From NCBI RefSeq assembly GCF_944324525.1, contig NZ_CALUWS010000001.1, positions 62,001-126,000 on the forward strand: DNA of 64,000 bases, read 5' to 3'. Shown here piece by piece: positions 24,940 to 33,037 of the stretch (position 1 is the stretch's first letter; each line of letters opens with the position of its first letter). The notes under the pieces were generated by a model, which saw nothing but the letters and a program-made list of their open reading frames with translations, searched no databases and was not told where the DNA came from. This DNA comes from an uncultured Desulfovibrio sp. (GTDB taxonomy: Bacteria; Desulfobacterota; Desulfovibrionia; Desulfovibrionales; Desulfovibrionaceae). The position numbers and the translations under genes are program-made.

Positions 24940-26310
24940 TTGTCACAGAATGCCATAGGCTGTTGCCCGCAGTGGCAAGATTTGGACGAGGCTGGCCGCA
25001 AGGAATTTTGGGCCAGCCTCGCCTTGCGTCATTGCCGGGGGATCGGCCCGCGACGGCAGGCCTCGCTTGTAAGGCGTTTCGGCAGCGCCTATCAGGCTCT
25101 GCAGCAGCTTGATCTGTGGCGCACAGCGGGAAAGCATTCGACGCTCGCCGCGGAGATGGCCTCCGGGTCCTGGCGAACGACGGCAAGACGGGAGTGGGAT
25201 GCCGCGCGCCGTCTTGCCGCCGGAATCCTGCTCTGGAACAACCCTCTGTATCCTGATTGTCTCCGTACTCTGCCGGATGCACCCATCCTGCTGTATTGCC
25301 GGGGGGATGTCAGCCTGTTGCGCGCCCCCTGCCTGGCGGTGGTCGGCGCGCGCAAGGCTTCGGAACAGGGATGCCGGGTGGCGGCCCACATGGCCCGCTG
25401 CCTCGCCGCCTGCGGCATCAGCATCGTCTCGGGCATGGCGCAGGGCGTCGATGCCAGCGCCCATGACGCCGCCCTGCGGGAAGTCGGCCGCAGCATCGGC
25501 GTACTGGGAACGGGGATCGACAGGATCTACCCGCAGCGCAATACCGGCCTTTTTGCCCGCATGGAAAAGGAGGGCGGTCTCCTCCTGTCCGAATTCGCGC
25601 CGGGCACGCCCCCTCTGCCCGAAAACTTCCCCGTCAGAAATCGCATCATCAGCGGGCTTTCGCTGGGCATCCTTGTGGTGGAGGCGGCCACACGTTCCGG
25701 CAGCCTGATCACGGCCCGCACGGCGCTGGAGCAGAACAGGGAGGTCTATGCCGTTCCCGGTCCGGCCCTGGATGAACAGTGCTGCGGCGCGCAGGAGCTG
25801 ATCCGTCAGGGGGCGCGGGCCGTCTTTTCCGCCGAAGATATTTTGTGCGATCTTCTGGAGCGTCTGCGCCCCTACGGGATCGAGCGGCCTGTCCTGGATG
25901 AGCAGGCTCTGCTGCGGGAGGCGGCCCAAAATTCGTCATGTCAGGAGGCGGCCGGCTCCGGGGAGGCTGTCTCTGCGGCGTCCGGCTCCGTCCATGCGCC
26001 GGACAAAGCCTCTTCCGCAGCCGCGGGCCATGCCGCCGTGCCGCCGCAACGGAAGCATGGCCGTCCGCCGGCGACCGGCGGTGAAGTCCTGGCCGAAGCC
26101 GGTACGGAAGCGCCAGCGGCACAGCCTTCCGCCCCAGTGGGGAAGGCGGCCGAGGTCGTGCGGCTGTTGCGGCAGGGGGCGCTCCATGTGGATGCGCTCG
26201 CCGAGCGGTTGCATGTGCGCCCGGCCAGTCTGGCCGCGCTGCTGCTGGAGCTGGAACTTTCCGGACAGGTTCGCCGTCTTCCCGGCGCACGCTATGAGGT
26301 GACGTCATGA
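24940..26310 (+). CDS. dprA: DNA-processing protein DprA
   Basis: 456 residues, longer than many DprA proteins. The Rossmann-like core has LAVVGARKASEQGCRVAAHM, SIVSGMAQGVDASAHDAAL, IGVLGTGIDRIYPQRN, LLSEFAPGTPPLPENFPVRN and LVVEAATRSGSLITARTALE, the DprA/Smf signature. It loads RecA on incoming single-stranded DNA in natural transformation; many non-competent bacteria keep it. A Ser/Ala-rich linker (about 325-400) leads to a C-terminal winged-helix-like domain (VVRLLRQGALHVDALAERL). The start is a TTG at 24940; an in-frame TAA lies 15 bases upstream and no ATG or GTG is available. The stop overlaps the recombinase start. Confidence 0.93.
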   Translation: MSQNAIGCCPQWQDLDEAGRKEFWASLALRHCRGIGPRRQASLVRRFGSAYQALQQLDLWRTAGKHSTLAAEMASGSWRTTARREWDAARRLAAGILLWNNPLYPDCLRTLPDAPILLYCRGDVSLLRAPCLAVVGARKASEQGCRVAAHMARCLAACGISIVSGMAQGVDASAHDAALREVGRSIGVLGTGIDRIYPQRNTGLFARMEKEGGLLLSEFAPGTPPLPENFPVRNRIISGLSLGILVVEAATRSGSLITARTALEQNREVYAVPGPALDEQCCGAQELIRQGARAVFSAEDILCDLLERLRPYGIERPVLDEQALLREAAQNSSCQEAAGSGEAVSAASGSVHAPDKASSAAAGHAAVPPQRKHGRPPATGGEVLAEAGTEAPAAQPSAPVGKAAEVVRLLRQGALHVDALAERLHVRPASLAALLLELELSGQVRRLPGARYEVTS

Positions 26311-27401
26311 CGGCCGCACGGCGGGGACGAAAAAGAGAAAGTCTTCTTCCCCGGGAGGAGACAAGGCGTTCGCCCGCAGAGGAGGCGGGGCAGGCCGCGC
26401 GCTCTGGAGAGCAGAAAGAGGCCATGCTGTCGCGGCAGTATGAGGCGCTTCTTGCTCCCTATCATCTGTGGCTGGAGACGCAGCGAGGCCTTTCGGCCGC
26501 CACGGTGCGCGCCTATCTTACCGATATCCGGCAGTTCATGAGCTTCCTTGCCGAGCAGGGGAGGACGCCGGAACGGCTGGATCGCATCGACAGGCGGGAT
26601 GTGCAGTCCTTTCTGGCCGAGCTTTTCCGTCGGGGAGAAGCCCGCTCATCCATGTCGCGCAAGCTGGCCGCGCTGCGCAGCTTTTTTCAATACGCCCTGC
26701 GCATGCGGCAGGTGGGGGAAAATCCGGCAAAAGCCGTGCGCAATCCCCGGCAGGAGAGCTATCAGCCCCGTGTGCTCAACGTGGATGAGATCTTTTCCGT
26801 GTTGGACGCCGAGGACGGCATGGACGGCGATCCCCTGCGGCATTCGCGGGACAAGGCGCTGGCCGAACTGCTCTATGGGTCGGGCTTGCGCATTTCCGAA
26901 GCTCTGGGCCTGAACGTGGATGATGTGCAGCTGACGGCGGGCGTGGTGCGCGTCATGGGCAAGGGCAATCGTGAGCGGATGGCGCCCCTGTCCGACACAT
27001 GCGTACCGGCATTGCGGGAATGGCTGGACGACCGGACGCTGCTGGCGGCGGACGGGGAGGCGGCGCTTTTCGTGGGCATGCGCGGCGGCAGGCGGATGCA
27101 GCGCCGGGAAGCTCTGCGCAGCATGGAGCGTCTGGGCAGTCTCGCCGGTGTGGCCAGGCATTTTTCGCCGCACGCCCTGCGGCACTCCTTTGCCACGCAT
27201 TTGCTGGACGGCGGGGCCGACCTGCGCAGCGTGCAGGAATTGCTGGGCCACCGCCGCCTGACCACCACACAGCGGTACACGCAGGTCAGCCTTGAGCATC
27301 TGATGCGCGTGTATGACGCCGCGCATCCCAAGGCCCAGTCGTCGGACGGGGAACCGGAAGCGATGCCGTCCGCCCCAGTCCGCAAGGACGGGGACGGTTA
27401 A
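26307..27401 (+). CDS. xerD: XerC/XerD-type tyrosine recombinase
   Basis: 364 residues. After about 40 extra basic residues, the SAM-like core-binding domain starts (YHLWLETQRGLSAATVRAYL). Catalytic residues are all visible: Arg in GSGLRISEALGL, Lys in VMGKGNRER, HxxR in HALRHSFATHL, His in LLGHRRL and Tyr in TTQRYTQV. Xer recombinases resolve chromosome dimers at dif. Single-Xer versus paired systems cannot be told here; the symbol is approximate. The ATG at 26307 overlaps the dprA stop and has GAGGTG five bases upstream; an internal ATG 39 codons later would give the usual length. Confidence 0.9.
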   Translation: MTAARRGRKRESLLPREETRRSPAEEAGQAARSGEQKEAMLSRQYEALLAPYHLWLETQRGLSAATVRAYLTDIRQFMSFLAEQGRTPERLDRIDRRDVQSFLAELFRRGEARSSMSRKLAALRSFFQYALRMRQVGENPAKAVRNPRQESYQPRVLNVDEIFSVLDAEDGMDGDPLRHSRDKALAELLYGSGLRISEALGLNVDDVQLTAGVVRVMGKGNRERMAPLSDTCVPALREWLDDRTLLAADGEAALFVGMRGGRRMQRREALRSMERLGSLAGVARHFSPHALRHSFATHLLDGGADLRSVQELLGHRRLTTTQRYTQVSLEHLMRVYDAAHPKAQSSDGEPEAMPSAPVRKDGDG

Positions 27402-27410
27402 CGACGGGCA

Positions 27411-27450
27411 GAGCGCATGCCCCCCTGTCTCTTGCCGTCAGGGGGCGCTC
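27411..27450 (+). terminator. Strong hairpin after the recombinase gene
   Basis: GAGCGC pairs with GCGCTC and, inside, CCCCCTG pairs with CAGGGGG. There is no T-run. It may end or protect the dprA-xer transcript. Confidence 0.45.
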
Positions 27451-27496
27451 CCATGAGTCTTTCCGCCAGCGGGGAGAGCCCCGGCACGTGCGGGAT

Positions 27497-27522
27497 TTGC
27501 AATCCGCGTCAAAATATTGCAA
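27497..27522 (+). promoter_or_regulatory. Inverted repeat upstream of ppaC, possible operator
   Basis: TTGCAAT (27497-27503) and ATTGCAA (27516-27522), 12 bases apart, lie about 85 bases upstream of the ppaC start. The half-site does not match an operator I can name. Confidence 0.3.
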
Positions 27523-27606
27523 AGACGTGGAACGGGCAGGTCGTCAGCGCCGCCCGGAAAAATCACATATCACCGTTTCCTGCGGGAAGCGTTGCAAGGA
27601 GTCATC

Positions 27607-28524
27607 ATGTCCGCCTACGTTCTTGGTCATCTGCATCCCGATACCGACAGCATCATTTCCGCCATTGCCGCCGCCGATCTGTACGCCAAGCGGGGGCTCG
27701 ACGTCGTTCCCGCCGCGCAGGGCAAGCCTGCGCCTGAAACGGCCTTCGTTCTGGAGCGTTTCGGGCTGACGGCTCCCCAGATCGTGGATGACGTGGCCGG
27801 GCGCGAGCTCTACCTCGTGGACTATTCCGATCTGGCCCAGGCCCCCAAGGGGATGGACAGCGCCACGGTCATGGGCATCGTGGATCATCACAAGCTGGGC
27901 GACATCACCACCTCCCTCCCGCTGGAAGCCTGGATCTGGCCCGTGGGCTGCACCAATACGGTGCTTGCCAACATGTATGAATTCTACGGCATCGAGATCC
28001 CGCGCAGCATCGCCGGCGGCATGCTTTGCGCCATCCTTTCCGATACCGTCATGTTCAAGTCGCCCACCTGTACGGAAGCGGACAAAAAAGCCGTGGCCAA
28101 GCTGGCCGCCATTGCCGGCGTGGAAGATGTGATGGCGCTGGGCATGGAGATGTTCCGCGTCAAGAGCGCCGTGGACGGCGCCAGCATGCACGACCTCGTC
28201 TACCGTGATTTCAAGGATTTTGACATGAGCGGGAAGAAGGTCGGCATCGGCCAGCTGGAAGTGGTGGACCTCTCTCTGCTGGATGGCGTCAAGGACGGGC
28301 TCAAGCAGGAGATCGCCCGCATCAAGGCTGACGGACGCCACAGCGTCTTCCTTCTGCTGACCGATATCATGAAGGAAGGCTCGGAACTGCTGCTGGCTTC
28401 CGATGATCCCTCCGTGGTGGAAAAGGCCTTCGGCGTGAATCTGTCCGGCGATACGGTCTGGCTGGATGGCGTCATGAGCCGCAAGAAGCAGGTCGTGCCC
28501 AATTTTGAAAAGGCCTTCAAGTAA
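27607..28524 (+). CDS. ppaC: Manganese-dependent inorganic pyrophosphatase (family II)
   Basis: 305 residues of the DHH superfamily. It begins MSAYVLGHLHPDTDSIISAI, with the metal-binding HPDTDS motif, then ELYLVDYSDLAQ and GIVDHHKLGDITT (DHH motif), and the C-terminal DHHA2 domain ending with SRKKQVVPNFEKAF. It hydrolyses PPi to phosphate; in sulfate reducers this pulls ATP sulfurylase forward, because sulfate activation releases PPi. The ATG at 27607 has AAGGAG five bases upstream and gives the usual N-terminus. It has no CBS regulatory insert. A terminator follows. Confidence 0.96.
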   Translation: MSAYVLGHLHPDTDSIISAIAAADLYAKRGLDVVPAAQGKPAPETAFVLERFGLTAPQIVDDVAGRELYLVDYSDLAQAPKGMDSATVMGIVDHHKLGDITTSLPLEAWIWPVGCTNTVLANMYEFYGIEIPRSIAGGMLCAILSDTVMFKSPTCTEADKKAVAKLAAIAGVEDVMALGMEMFRVKSAVDGASMHDLVYRDFKDFDMSGKKVGIGQLEVVDLSLLDGVKDGLKQEIARIKADGRHSVFLLLTDIMKEGSELLLASDDPSVVEKAFGVNLSGDTVWLDGVMSRKKQVVPNFEKAFK

Positions 28525-28577
28525 GAGATCTTTTCGGCGCTGCCCACCGCAAGCGTGATAGGATGTTTTCAGGCAAG

Positions 28578-28608
28578 AGCCTCCCGCTGTTTGGGCGGGG
28601 GGCTTTTT
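28578..28608 (+). terminator. Rho-independent terminator after ppaC
   Basis: AGCCTCCCGC and GCGGGGGGCT form a 10-bp stem followed by TTTT. Confidence 0.88.
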
Positions 28609-28612
28609 GTAT

Positions 28613-28640
28613 GAAGAAAACCTCCCGCTTTCACGGGAGG
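28613..28640 (-). terminator. Rho-independent terminator of the rhomboid gene
   Basis: CCTCCCG (28621-28627) and CGGGAGG (28634-28640) pair; on the minus strand they are followed by TTTTCTTC. It lies 19 bases beyond the rhomboid stop and back to back with the ppaC terminator. Confidence 0.8.
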
Positions 28641-28658
28641 GATTCCGGGCAGAAGGGA

Positions 28659-29606
28659 TCAGGCGAGGAATGCCCGCCACCAGGCAAGCAGCGGCAGCAG
28701 CAGGGCCAGCAGCCAGGCAGCGGACTGGGGCAGTAGCCATGCCGGTGCGAAGCGGCGTTGCGCGCCTTCCAGCATGCCCAGCAGGAAGCCTGCCCCGAAA
28801 CCGCAGCAGTGGGCAAGGTAATCTACATCTTCGTCACCTGTGCCCAGCATGGAGACGAGCGCCATGCCCGCCGCCAGCGGGATAAGCGCCTTTTTGCGCT
28901 GATAGAGGGTCGCCATGCCGCTCAGAGCGCCAAGCGCCGCAAAGAGAGCCGTGGAAAACCCCAGGCTGACAAAGGCATGCTGACGGAAAAGGTAATTGGC
29001 CACATTGCCGATGGTCCCGCCCAGCAGGCAGATCAGCAGAGCATGACCTGTCCCGGCGGCACGTCCCAGCAGCGGCAGAAATATCAGGCTGAAGAGGACA
29101 TTGCCCCAGAGGTGCGGCGCATCCTGATGCAGGGTCAGGGCCGTGCTGAAGCGGTAGAATTCGTCATGTACGGCAATGCGGGCGCTGTCCAGCTCCCCCA
29201 AAAAAGACCAGCGGGAAGCGTCAGGCCACGGGAAGGGGCAGCGCCACCAGCCTTCCCGCCAGCCGTGCCAGAGAACCAGGAAAAGAGGCAGCAGGGCGGT
29301 CCATCCCGCATGCGCATGCGCCGGAAGGGCCGGCGGGGGAGGGGAGGGCTCTTGCGCTTCGCGGGAAAGGGCCTCCAGCTCATAGCGCGCAATGTCTTCA
29401 TATAGAGGAGGGACATAGAGATGTTCCCGCCCGGAGAATTTGTCAAAGCGGTAGGGGATGCCGCGTGCGCTGAAGAGGAGTTCCCACTCGCGTTTCTGAA
29501 GATAGTCGGTGAATCCCTTGGGGGAAGTGAGGCGACGCCAGAAGGCCGGAAGGACAGGCGGACGTCGGCGCAGTCGATAGCGGCGGGGACGCTGATACGG
29601 TCGCAC
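28659..29606 (-). CDS. Rhomboid-family intramembrane serine protease
   Basis: About 315 residues. A soluble basic N-terminal part of about 100 residues is followed by membrane helices. Rhomboid features are present: the APHLWGNVLFSLIFLPLLGR helix with HxxxN, the active-site serine in LGFSTALFAAL (GxSx), and the partner His in YLAHCCGFGAGFLLG. It should cut substrates within the membrane; its targets are unknown. The start is uncertain: a GTG at 29606 or a TTG at 29639 are the only options before the first domain and neither has a clear ribosome site; the TTG overlaps the rpmB terminator. A frameshift or missing start cannot be excluded. Confidence 0.85.
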   Translation of the reverse strand: MRPYQRPRRYRLRRRPPVLPAFWRRLTSPKGFTDYLQKREWELLFSARGIPYRFDKFSGREHLYVPPLYEDIARYELEALSREAQEPSPPPPALPAHAHAGWTALLPLFLVLWHGWREGWWRCPFPWPDASRWSFLGELDSARIAVHDEFYRFSTALTLHQDAPHLWGNVLFSLIFLPLLGRAAGTGHALLICLLGGTIGNVANYLFRQHAFVSLGFSTALFAALGALSGMATLYQRKKALIPLAAGMALVSMLGTGDEDVDYLAHCCGFGAGFLLGMLEGAQRRFAPAWLLPQSAAWLLALLLPLLAWWRAFLA

Positions 29607-29635
29607 GGCAGTTGAACGGGTGAGGAGGCCTGGAT

Positions 29636-29664
29636 ACAAAAAAACCCCGGCATTGCTGCCGGGG
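29636..29664 (-). terminator. Rho-independent terminator of rpmB
   Basis: CCCCGGC (29645-29651) and GCCGGGG (29658-29664) pair; on the minus strand a long T-run follows. It lies about 20 bases beyond the rpmB stop. Confidence 0.9.
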
Positions 29665-29686
29665 CCTGTAGGACAGAAGCAGAGAC

Positions 29687-29902
29687 CTAGGCGTCAGCCT
29701 TCTTGCTCACGACCGGCTTGGTCACGACGCCGGAACGGATGCAGCGGGTGCAGACGGAGAGGGTGCAGACGGTCCCATCAGCGAACTGATGGCGCACGCG
29801 CTGAAGATTCGGGTTGAAACGACGCTTGGTCTTGATGTTGGAATGGCTCACAAGATTGCCGACCTGAGGCTTTTTGCCGCAGAAAGCGCATTCTTTGCTC
29901 AT
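29687..29902 (-). CDS. rpmB: 50S ribosomal protein L28
   Basis: 71 residues. The start [20 protein letters not shown] is followed by [17 protein letters not shown], typical of L28. It has two CxxC pairs (CAFC and CTRC), so it is the zinc-binding form. It belongs to the large subunit near the E site. The ATG at 29902 has GGAGG five bases upstream. Unlike in many genomes rpmG is not adjacent; the gene is a single unit with its own promoter and terminator. Confidence 0.96.
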   Translation of the reverse strand: MSKECAFCGKKPQVGNLVSHSNIKTKRRFNPNLQRVRHQFADGTVCTLSVCTRCIRSGVVTKPVVSKKADA

Positions 29903-30002
29903 GGTATCCTCCGTATATACAGAAAAACTGATGTTACAAAACTATCCGGTCTTGCCGTCGGAGTCATGGCGCAACGGGAATACCATGACCTTGCAAGGCG
30001 TG

Positions 30003-30031
30003 TATATAGGGGATGCCGCGTCAAAAAGCAA
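30003..30031 (-). promoter_or_regulatory. Sigma-70 promoter of rpmB
   Basis: On the minus strand TTGCTT, 17 bases, TATATA. Transcription would start near 29996, giving a leader of roughly 90 bases before the rpmB ATG. No gene is seen in 29903-30132. Confidence 0.6.
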
Positions 30032-30132
30032 GGAGAATTTTTTCCGCACGCCAAATTTTCTTGCTGCGGGACCTACTTGTGAAAAAAATCATGAATGATG
30101 GACTATCCGTCATACGTCCTCTTAATGGAAGG

Positions 30133-30672
30133 CTAGGCGGGGACAGCGGCGGAAGGGAGTTCGCGCAGCGCCTCAAGAAAGCGCTCAAGCCCACCCTGCG
30201 GATCTGCCGCCAGACCGGCGCAAAGCACGGAATGCTCCTCTTGCAGAGGCCTGCGTGCATGGGGCAGAGCCGACACGTCGTCCCGCTGCGGCGTCGTACC
30301 GGCGTCCTCAAGCTGGAGAAGCAGAGGGCAGCCGATACCGAAAGGCGGCAGCAGATCGCCATAGGCCGGATCGCTGTCCGGCAGCAGACGCCTTCCCGTA
30401 CAGGCGGCGCATGCCGTGCAGCAGGCTTCCGCGCTGCCGGTGATGCGGGCCGCCTGGCGGGGGTCGCTTTCCAGCGCATCCATGCAGGCGAGGATGTGGT
30501 CCATCTGGCGGAAGAACGCATCCATGAAGAGCTCACACTGTGCTTCATCCAGCCCGAGTTCCTCCAGAAAGACCCAGACGCTTTCGCCTGAAAGGCGCTT
30601 GTACAAGGGGTGGCGGTTCCGCAGTTCCTTATGGCGCTGCGGCGAAAGGGGTGGCAGGGACGGAGTGGGCAT
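30133..30672 (-). CDS. Cys-rich soluble protein, unknown
   Basis: 179 residues if started at the ATG at 30672 (MPTPSLPPLSPQRHKELRNR). No signal peptide or membrane segment. It has a helical N-terminal half (VWVFLEELGLDEAQCELFMD) and a dense Cys cluster, AEACCTACAACTGRRLL, followed by another Cys in FGIGCPLLLQLED. The cluster could bind zinc or an iron-sulfur cluster. I do not recognise the family. The ribosome site is weak, and a longer form is possible. No close neighbours on the same strand. Confidence 0.6.
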   Translation of the reverse strand: MPTPSLPPLSPQRHKELRNRHPLYKRLSGESVWVFLEELGLDEAQCELFMDAFFRQMDHILACMDALESDPRQAARITGSAEACCTACAACTGRRLLPDSDPAYGDLLPPFGIGCPLLLQLEDAGTTPQRDDVSALPHARRPLQEEHSVLCAGLAADPQGGLERFLEALRELPSAAVPA

Positions 30673-30995
30673 CGTGGGATAACCTGCATGCTGAAGGAGT
30701 ATCGGCTGCGGCCATGCGCACGCAGGCGCTGTCCAGGCCGGGAATGGATTTTCTGCCTCGGTGGGGAGTCCACTAGAAAGCAAAGCGTCAGGGGTGTCAA
30801 TGGGGAAAAAAGATTCAAAATTGAGCCAAAGACAAAAGAGGGCTCAATACAGTTTTATAAAAACAGCAAATGCGAGGACAAGAAGGCGTGAGAGTAGTTT
30901 TTGATGTACTGCATATAAGAAGGCGGTGCGAGATGTACGCAAAAGGGGGGCAACGAATGACCCTCTCAGGGAAGCATTCATTTTTGAGGTGAGAC

Positions 30996-31136
30996 ATGCT
31001 ACTGTTTGATGGGCAAAAATGGATGGGATGCCTTATGGCGTTTGGCCAAAAATATGGACCCGGAATGAGGTGGAAAATGAGGGGCGAAGGGGGGTTTCCT
31101 CATGATTGCCCAAAACGTATTTTATTTGTCTCATAA
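30996..31136 (+). CDS. Possible small ORF in a lower-GC patch
   Basis: 46 codons starting MLLFDGQKWMGCLMAFG and ending KRILFVS. GAGGTGA lies four or five bases before the ATG, a fair ribosome site, and codons are unlike the GC-rich neighbours. It is Gly/Met/Trp-rich and has no recognisable domain. Its stop overlaps an A+T palindrome. It could be a small protein, a gene remnant or chance. Confidence 0.25.
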   Translation: MLLFDGQKWMGCLMAFGQKYGPGMRWKMRGEGGFPHDCPKRILFVS

Positions 31137-31150
31137 TGATAATTATGTAA
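31132..31150. promoter_or_regulatory. Fur-box-like A+T palindrome
   Basis: CATAATGATAATTATG is a perfect palindrome and the 19-bp span matches the classic Fur box (GATAATGATAATCATTATC) at 13 positions by eye. It lies about 200 bases upstream of the RluB-type gene. Fur control of that gene is not otherwise expected, so it may be a relic of lost genes. Confidence 0.35.
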
Positions 31151-31219
31151 ACTTTTGACATAAAAAATCGTGTAATTTCGTAGGGTTGTATGTTTTGTCT
31201 CGCGTAACCTTCGTTCCTC

Positions 31220-31285
31220 TTTCTTGACCTGTCCCGCCAACTTGGGCACAAATTTCTTGACCTGTCCCGCCAACTTGGGCACAAA
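31220..31285. repeat. Perfect 33-bp tandem repeat, two copies
   Basis: Two exact copies (31220-31252 and 31253-31285) of a 33-base unit that starts TTTCTTGACC and ends TTGGGCACAAA. No spacer. The unit length is a multiple of three but neither strand reads as an obvious protein. It may be an insertion-sequence end with repeated transposase sites, or a simple duplication. Confidence 0.85.
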
Positions 31286-31346
31286 ACTCGGGTTGGCGCT
31301 AGGCGTGTTCTTTCTGGCGTCATGTCAGCTTCATGAGGTATGTTCT

Positions 31347-32759
31347 ATGGGATCTCGCTTGTTGCGCCGTGCCGTGCGGCGGCGTCCGCCTCGCGCGGCG
31401 GCTGCGCCGAAACCGTCTCCTTCTCCTTCTGCCGGGTCTTCCGCTGACGATGCGGCACTGTTATCGTGCCCTGCGCCCTTTTGTCCGTCCGAGGGGGCAG
31501 CTCCGTGTCAGCCGGATGCGGCGGTTCCGGCGGATTGCGGACGCAGGCCTCGCCGGGAGGCAAAACGGAGCCACACCGACTATGATGGTCAGGCGGCGCG
31601 CGATCGCTCGACGCGTCAGCGAGACAGGCAGGACGCCTGTCTGGAAGGTGGTAGATCGCCTCACCAGAACGATGCCCAAAAGGCATGGAAGAAAAAAGAT
31701 CCGTTAAAAGTGAATAAGTTCACAAGCAAAAAGGAGGCTGAAATATCCGTCGGGACCCATCCTCTGGCGGACGCCGCGAACCAATGGCAGCGGCAGGCCC
31801 GGCGGAAGCGCGAGGAGGCCGCCCAGCGTGCCCTGACGGAAAAGGCGGAAAAAGTGGAAGTCGGCGCTGACCACCTTTCCTCAGGGGACAAAAAACTCGC
31901 TCCCCTCCCCTCCTCGCTTTCTCCGAAGCAGGATCATGGCGGCGACTCCGCCCGCTCTTCCTGGCGGCAGGCCGGACGGGAGGAGCTTCTTGCCTGGCGG
32001 CGTCCGTCGCGCCGGCCTCCTCTGTCCTCTGAGCGCCGGCTGAACAAGGTGATCGCCGAGGCCGGGTGCTGTTCCCGGCGCAAGGCGGATGAACTGATTT
32101 TTGCCGGGCGCGTCAGCGTCAATGGCGAGGTGGAAAGGCAGGCCGGGCGGCGGATCTCTCTGGACGATACGGTGTGCGTGGACGGCAAGCCGCTCGCCCG
32201 CGCACAGCAAATGCTCTACCTCATGCTGCACAAGCCTGTTCAGGTGGTCAGCACGGCCGCGGACCCGCAGGGACGTCAGACCGTGCTTTCCCTCGTGGCG
32301 CGCGAGTTTCCGGGGGTACGGCTGTTCCCTGTGGGGCGGCTGGACTACTTTTCCGAGGGGCTTATTCTGCTGACCAATGACGGACGCCTTGCGCAGCGCC
32401 TCATGCATCCGCGCCATCATCTGCCCAAGCTGTATGAGGTGCTGGTGCGCAATGTGGTGACTCAGAAGGCCCTGCAGACCATGCGTTCGGGCATGCGCCT
32501 GGCGGAAGGTGAGGAACTGCTCCCCGTGGAAGTGACGGCACGCAGCACGGCCTCCGGCTGTACGCTCTTGCGGATGGTCCTGCGGCAGGGGGTCAACCGG
32601 CAGATCCGGCGCATGTGCCGGGATCTGGGATTGACGATCCTGCGCTTGCGGCGGGTGGCTGTCGGCCCGCTGCAGCTGGGCACGCTTGCGCCGGGACATT
32701 ATCGTCCGCTGGAAGAGGCTGAACTCGTGACCTTGCGGCGGGTGGTGGGGTTGCGCTAG
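31347..32759 (+). CDS. RluB-type 23S rRNA pseudouridine synthase with long N-terminal extension
   Basis: 470 residues, about 230 more than the plain enzyme. Residues 1-225 are basic, Ser/Pro/Arg-rich and look disordered. The S4 RNA-binding domain starts near residue 230 (RLNKVIAEAGCCSRRKADEL). The catalytic domain has LFPVGRLDYFSEGLILLTND, with the active Asp near residue 333, and VLRQGVNRQIRRMCRDLG, the RsuA/RluB/E/F signature. It makes pseudouridine in rRNA, probably the RluB site. The ATG at 31347 has GAGG eight bases upstream; an upstream in-frame start at 31224 lies in the tandem repeat and is unlikely. Its TAG stop lies in a CTAG at the edge of a repeat element. Confidence 0.88.
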   Translation: MGSRLLRRAVRRRPPRAAAAPKPSPSPSAGSSADDAALLSCPAPFCPSEGAAPCQPDAAVPADCGRRPRREAKRSHTDYDGQAARDRSTRQRDRQDACLEGGRSPHQNDAQKAWKKKDPLKVNKFTSKKEAEISVGTHPLADAANQWQRQARRKREEAAQRALTEKAEKVEVGADHLSSGDKKLAPLPSSLSPKQDHGGDSARSSWRQAGREELLAWRRPSRRPPLSSERRLNKVIAEAGCCSRRKADELIFAGRVSVNGEVERQAGRRISLDDTVCVDGKPLARAQQMLYLMLHKPVQVVSTAADPQGRQTVLSLVAREFPGVRLFPVGRLDYFSEGLILLTNDGRLAQRLMHPRHHLPKLYEVLVRNVVTQKALQTMRSGMRLAEGEELLPVEVTARSTASGCTLLRMVLRQGVNRQIRRMCRDLGLTILRLRRVAVGPLQLGTLAPGHYRPLEEAELVTLRRVVGLR

Positions 32760-33037
32760 AGTCTGTCAATGTAAGATTAACAAATAATTTAAATAGATAA
32801 GACAACTAGTCCGTACACGCTCCGCTTGTTTTTGGGGGCGGGGTCGCCTCGTGTTCCCGACGCTACCCTTGGTAAAAGCGCGCTGGGCAAGGGATGGGGG
32901 CTTGAGGGGAAGGGGGAACCCCTCCCCCGCCGACGGCGACCGAAAGGCGGCCCATAGGGCCGTGCCTGTTAGGCCGTAAGACAGCAGAGCGAGGGGTTCT
33001 TCTTCCCCCCAACAGGCTGTAAATAGTGTTTACAGGT
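32760..33037 (+). mobile_element. MITE-like intergenic repeat family 1, copy B
   Basis: 278 bp with no coding capacity, flanked by CTAG at 32756-32759 and 33038-33041, which fits a 4-bp target duplication. Ends are imperfectly inverted: AGTCTGTCAA at the left, and ACCTGTAAAC reading in from the right. Inside are ACAAATAATTT, AGCGCGCTGGG(C)AAGGGATGGGG and GGGGAAGGGGGAACCCC, shared with the copy at 55180-55443. No gene is seen to 33190. Confidence 0.65.

Noticed and set aside
31220..31285. CRISPR-like repeats
   Set aside because: Only two copies, directly adjacent without spacers, and no cas genes.
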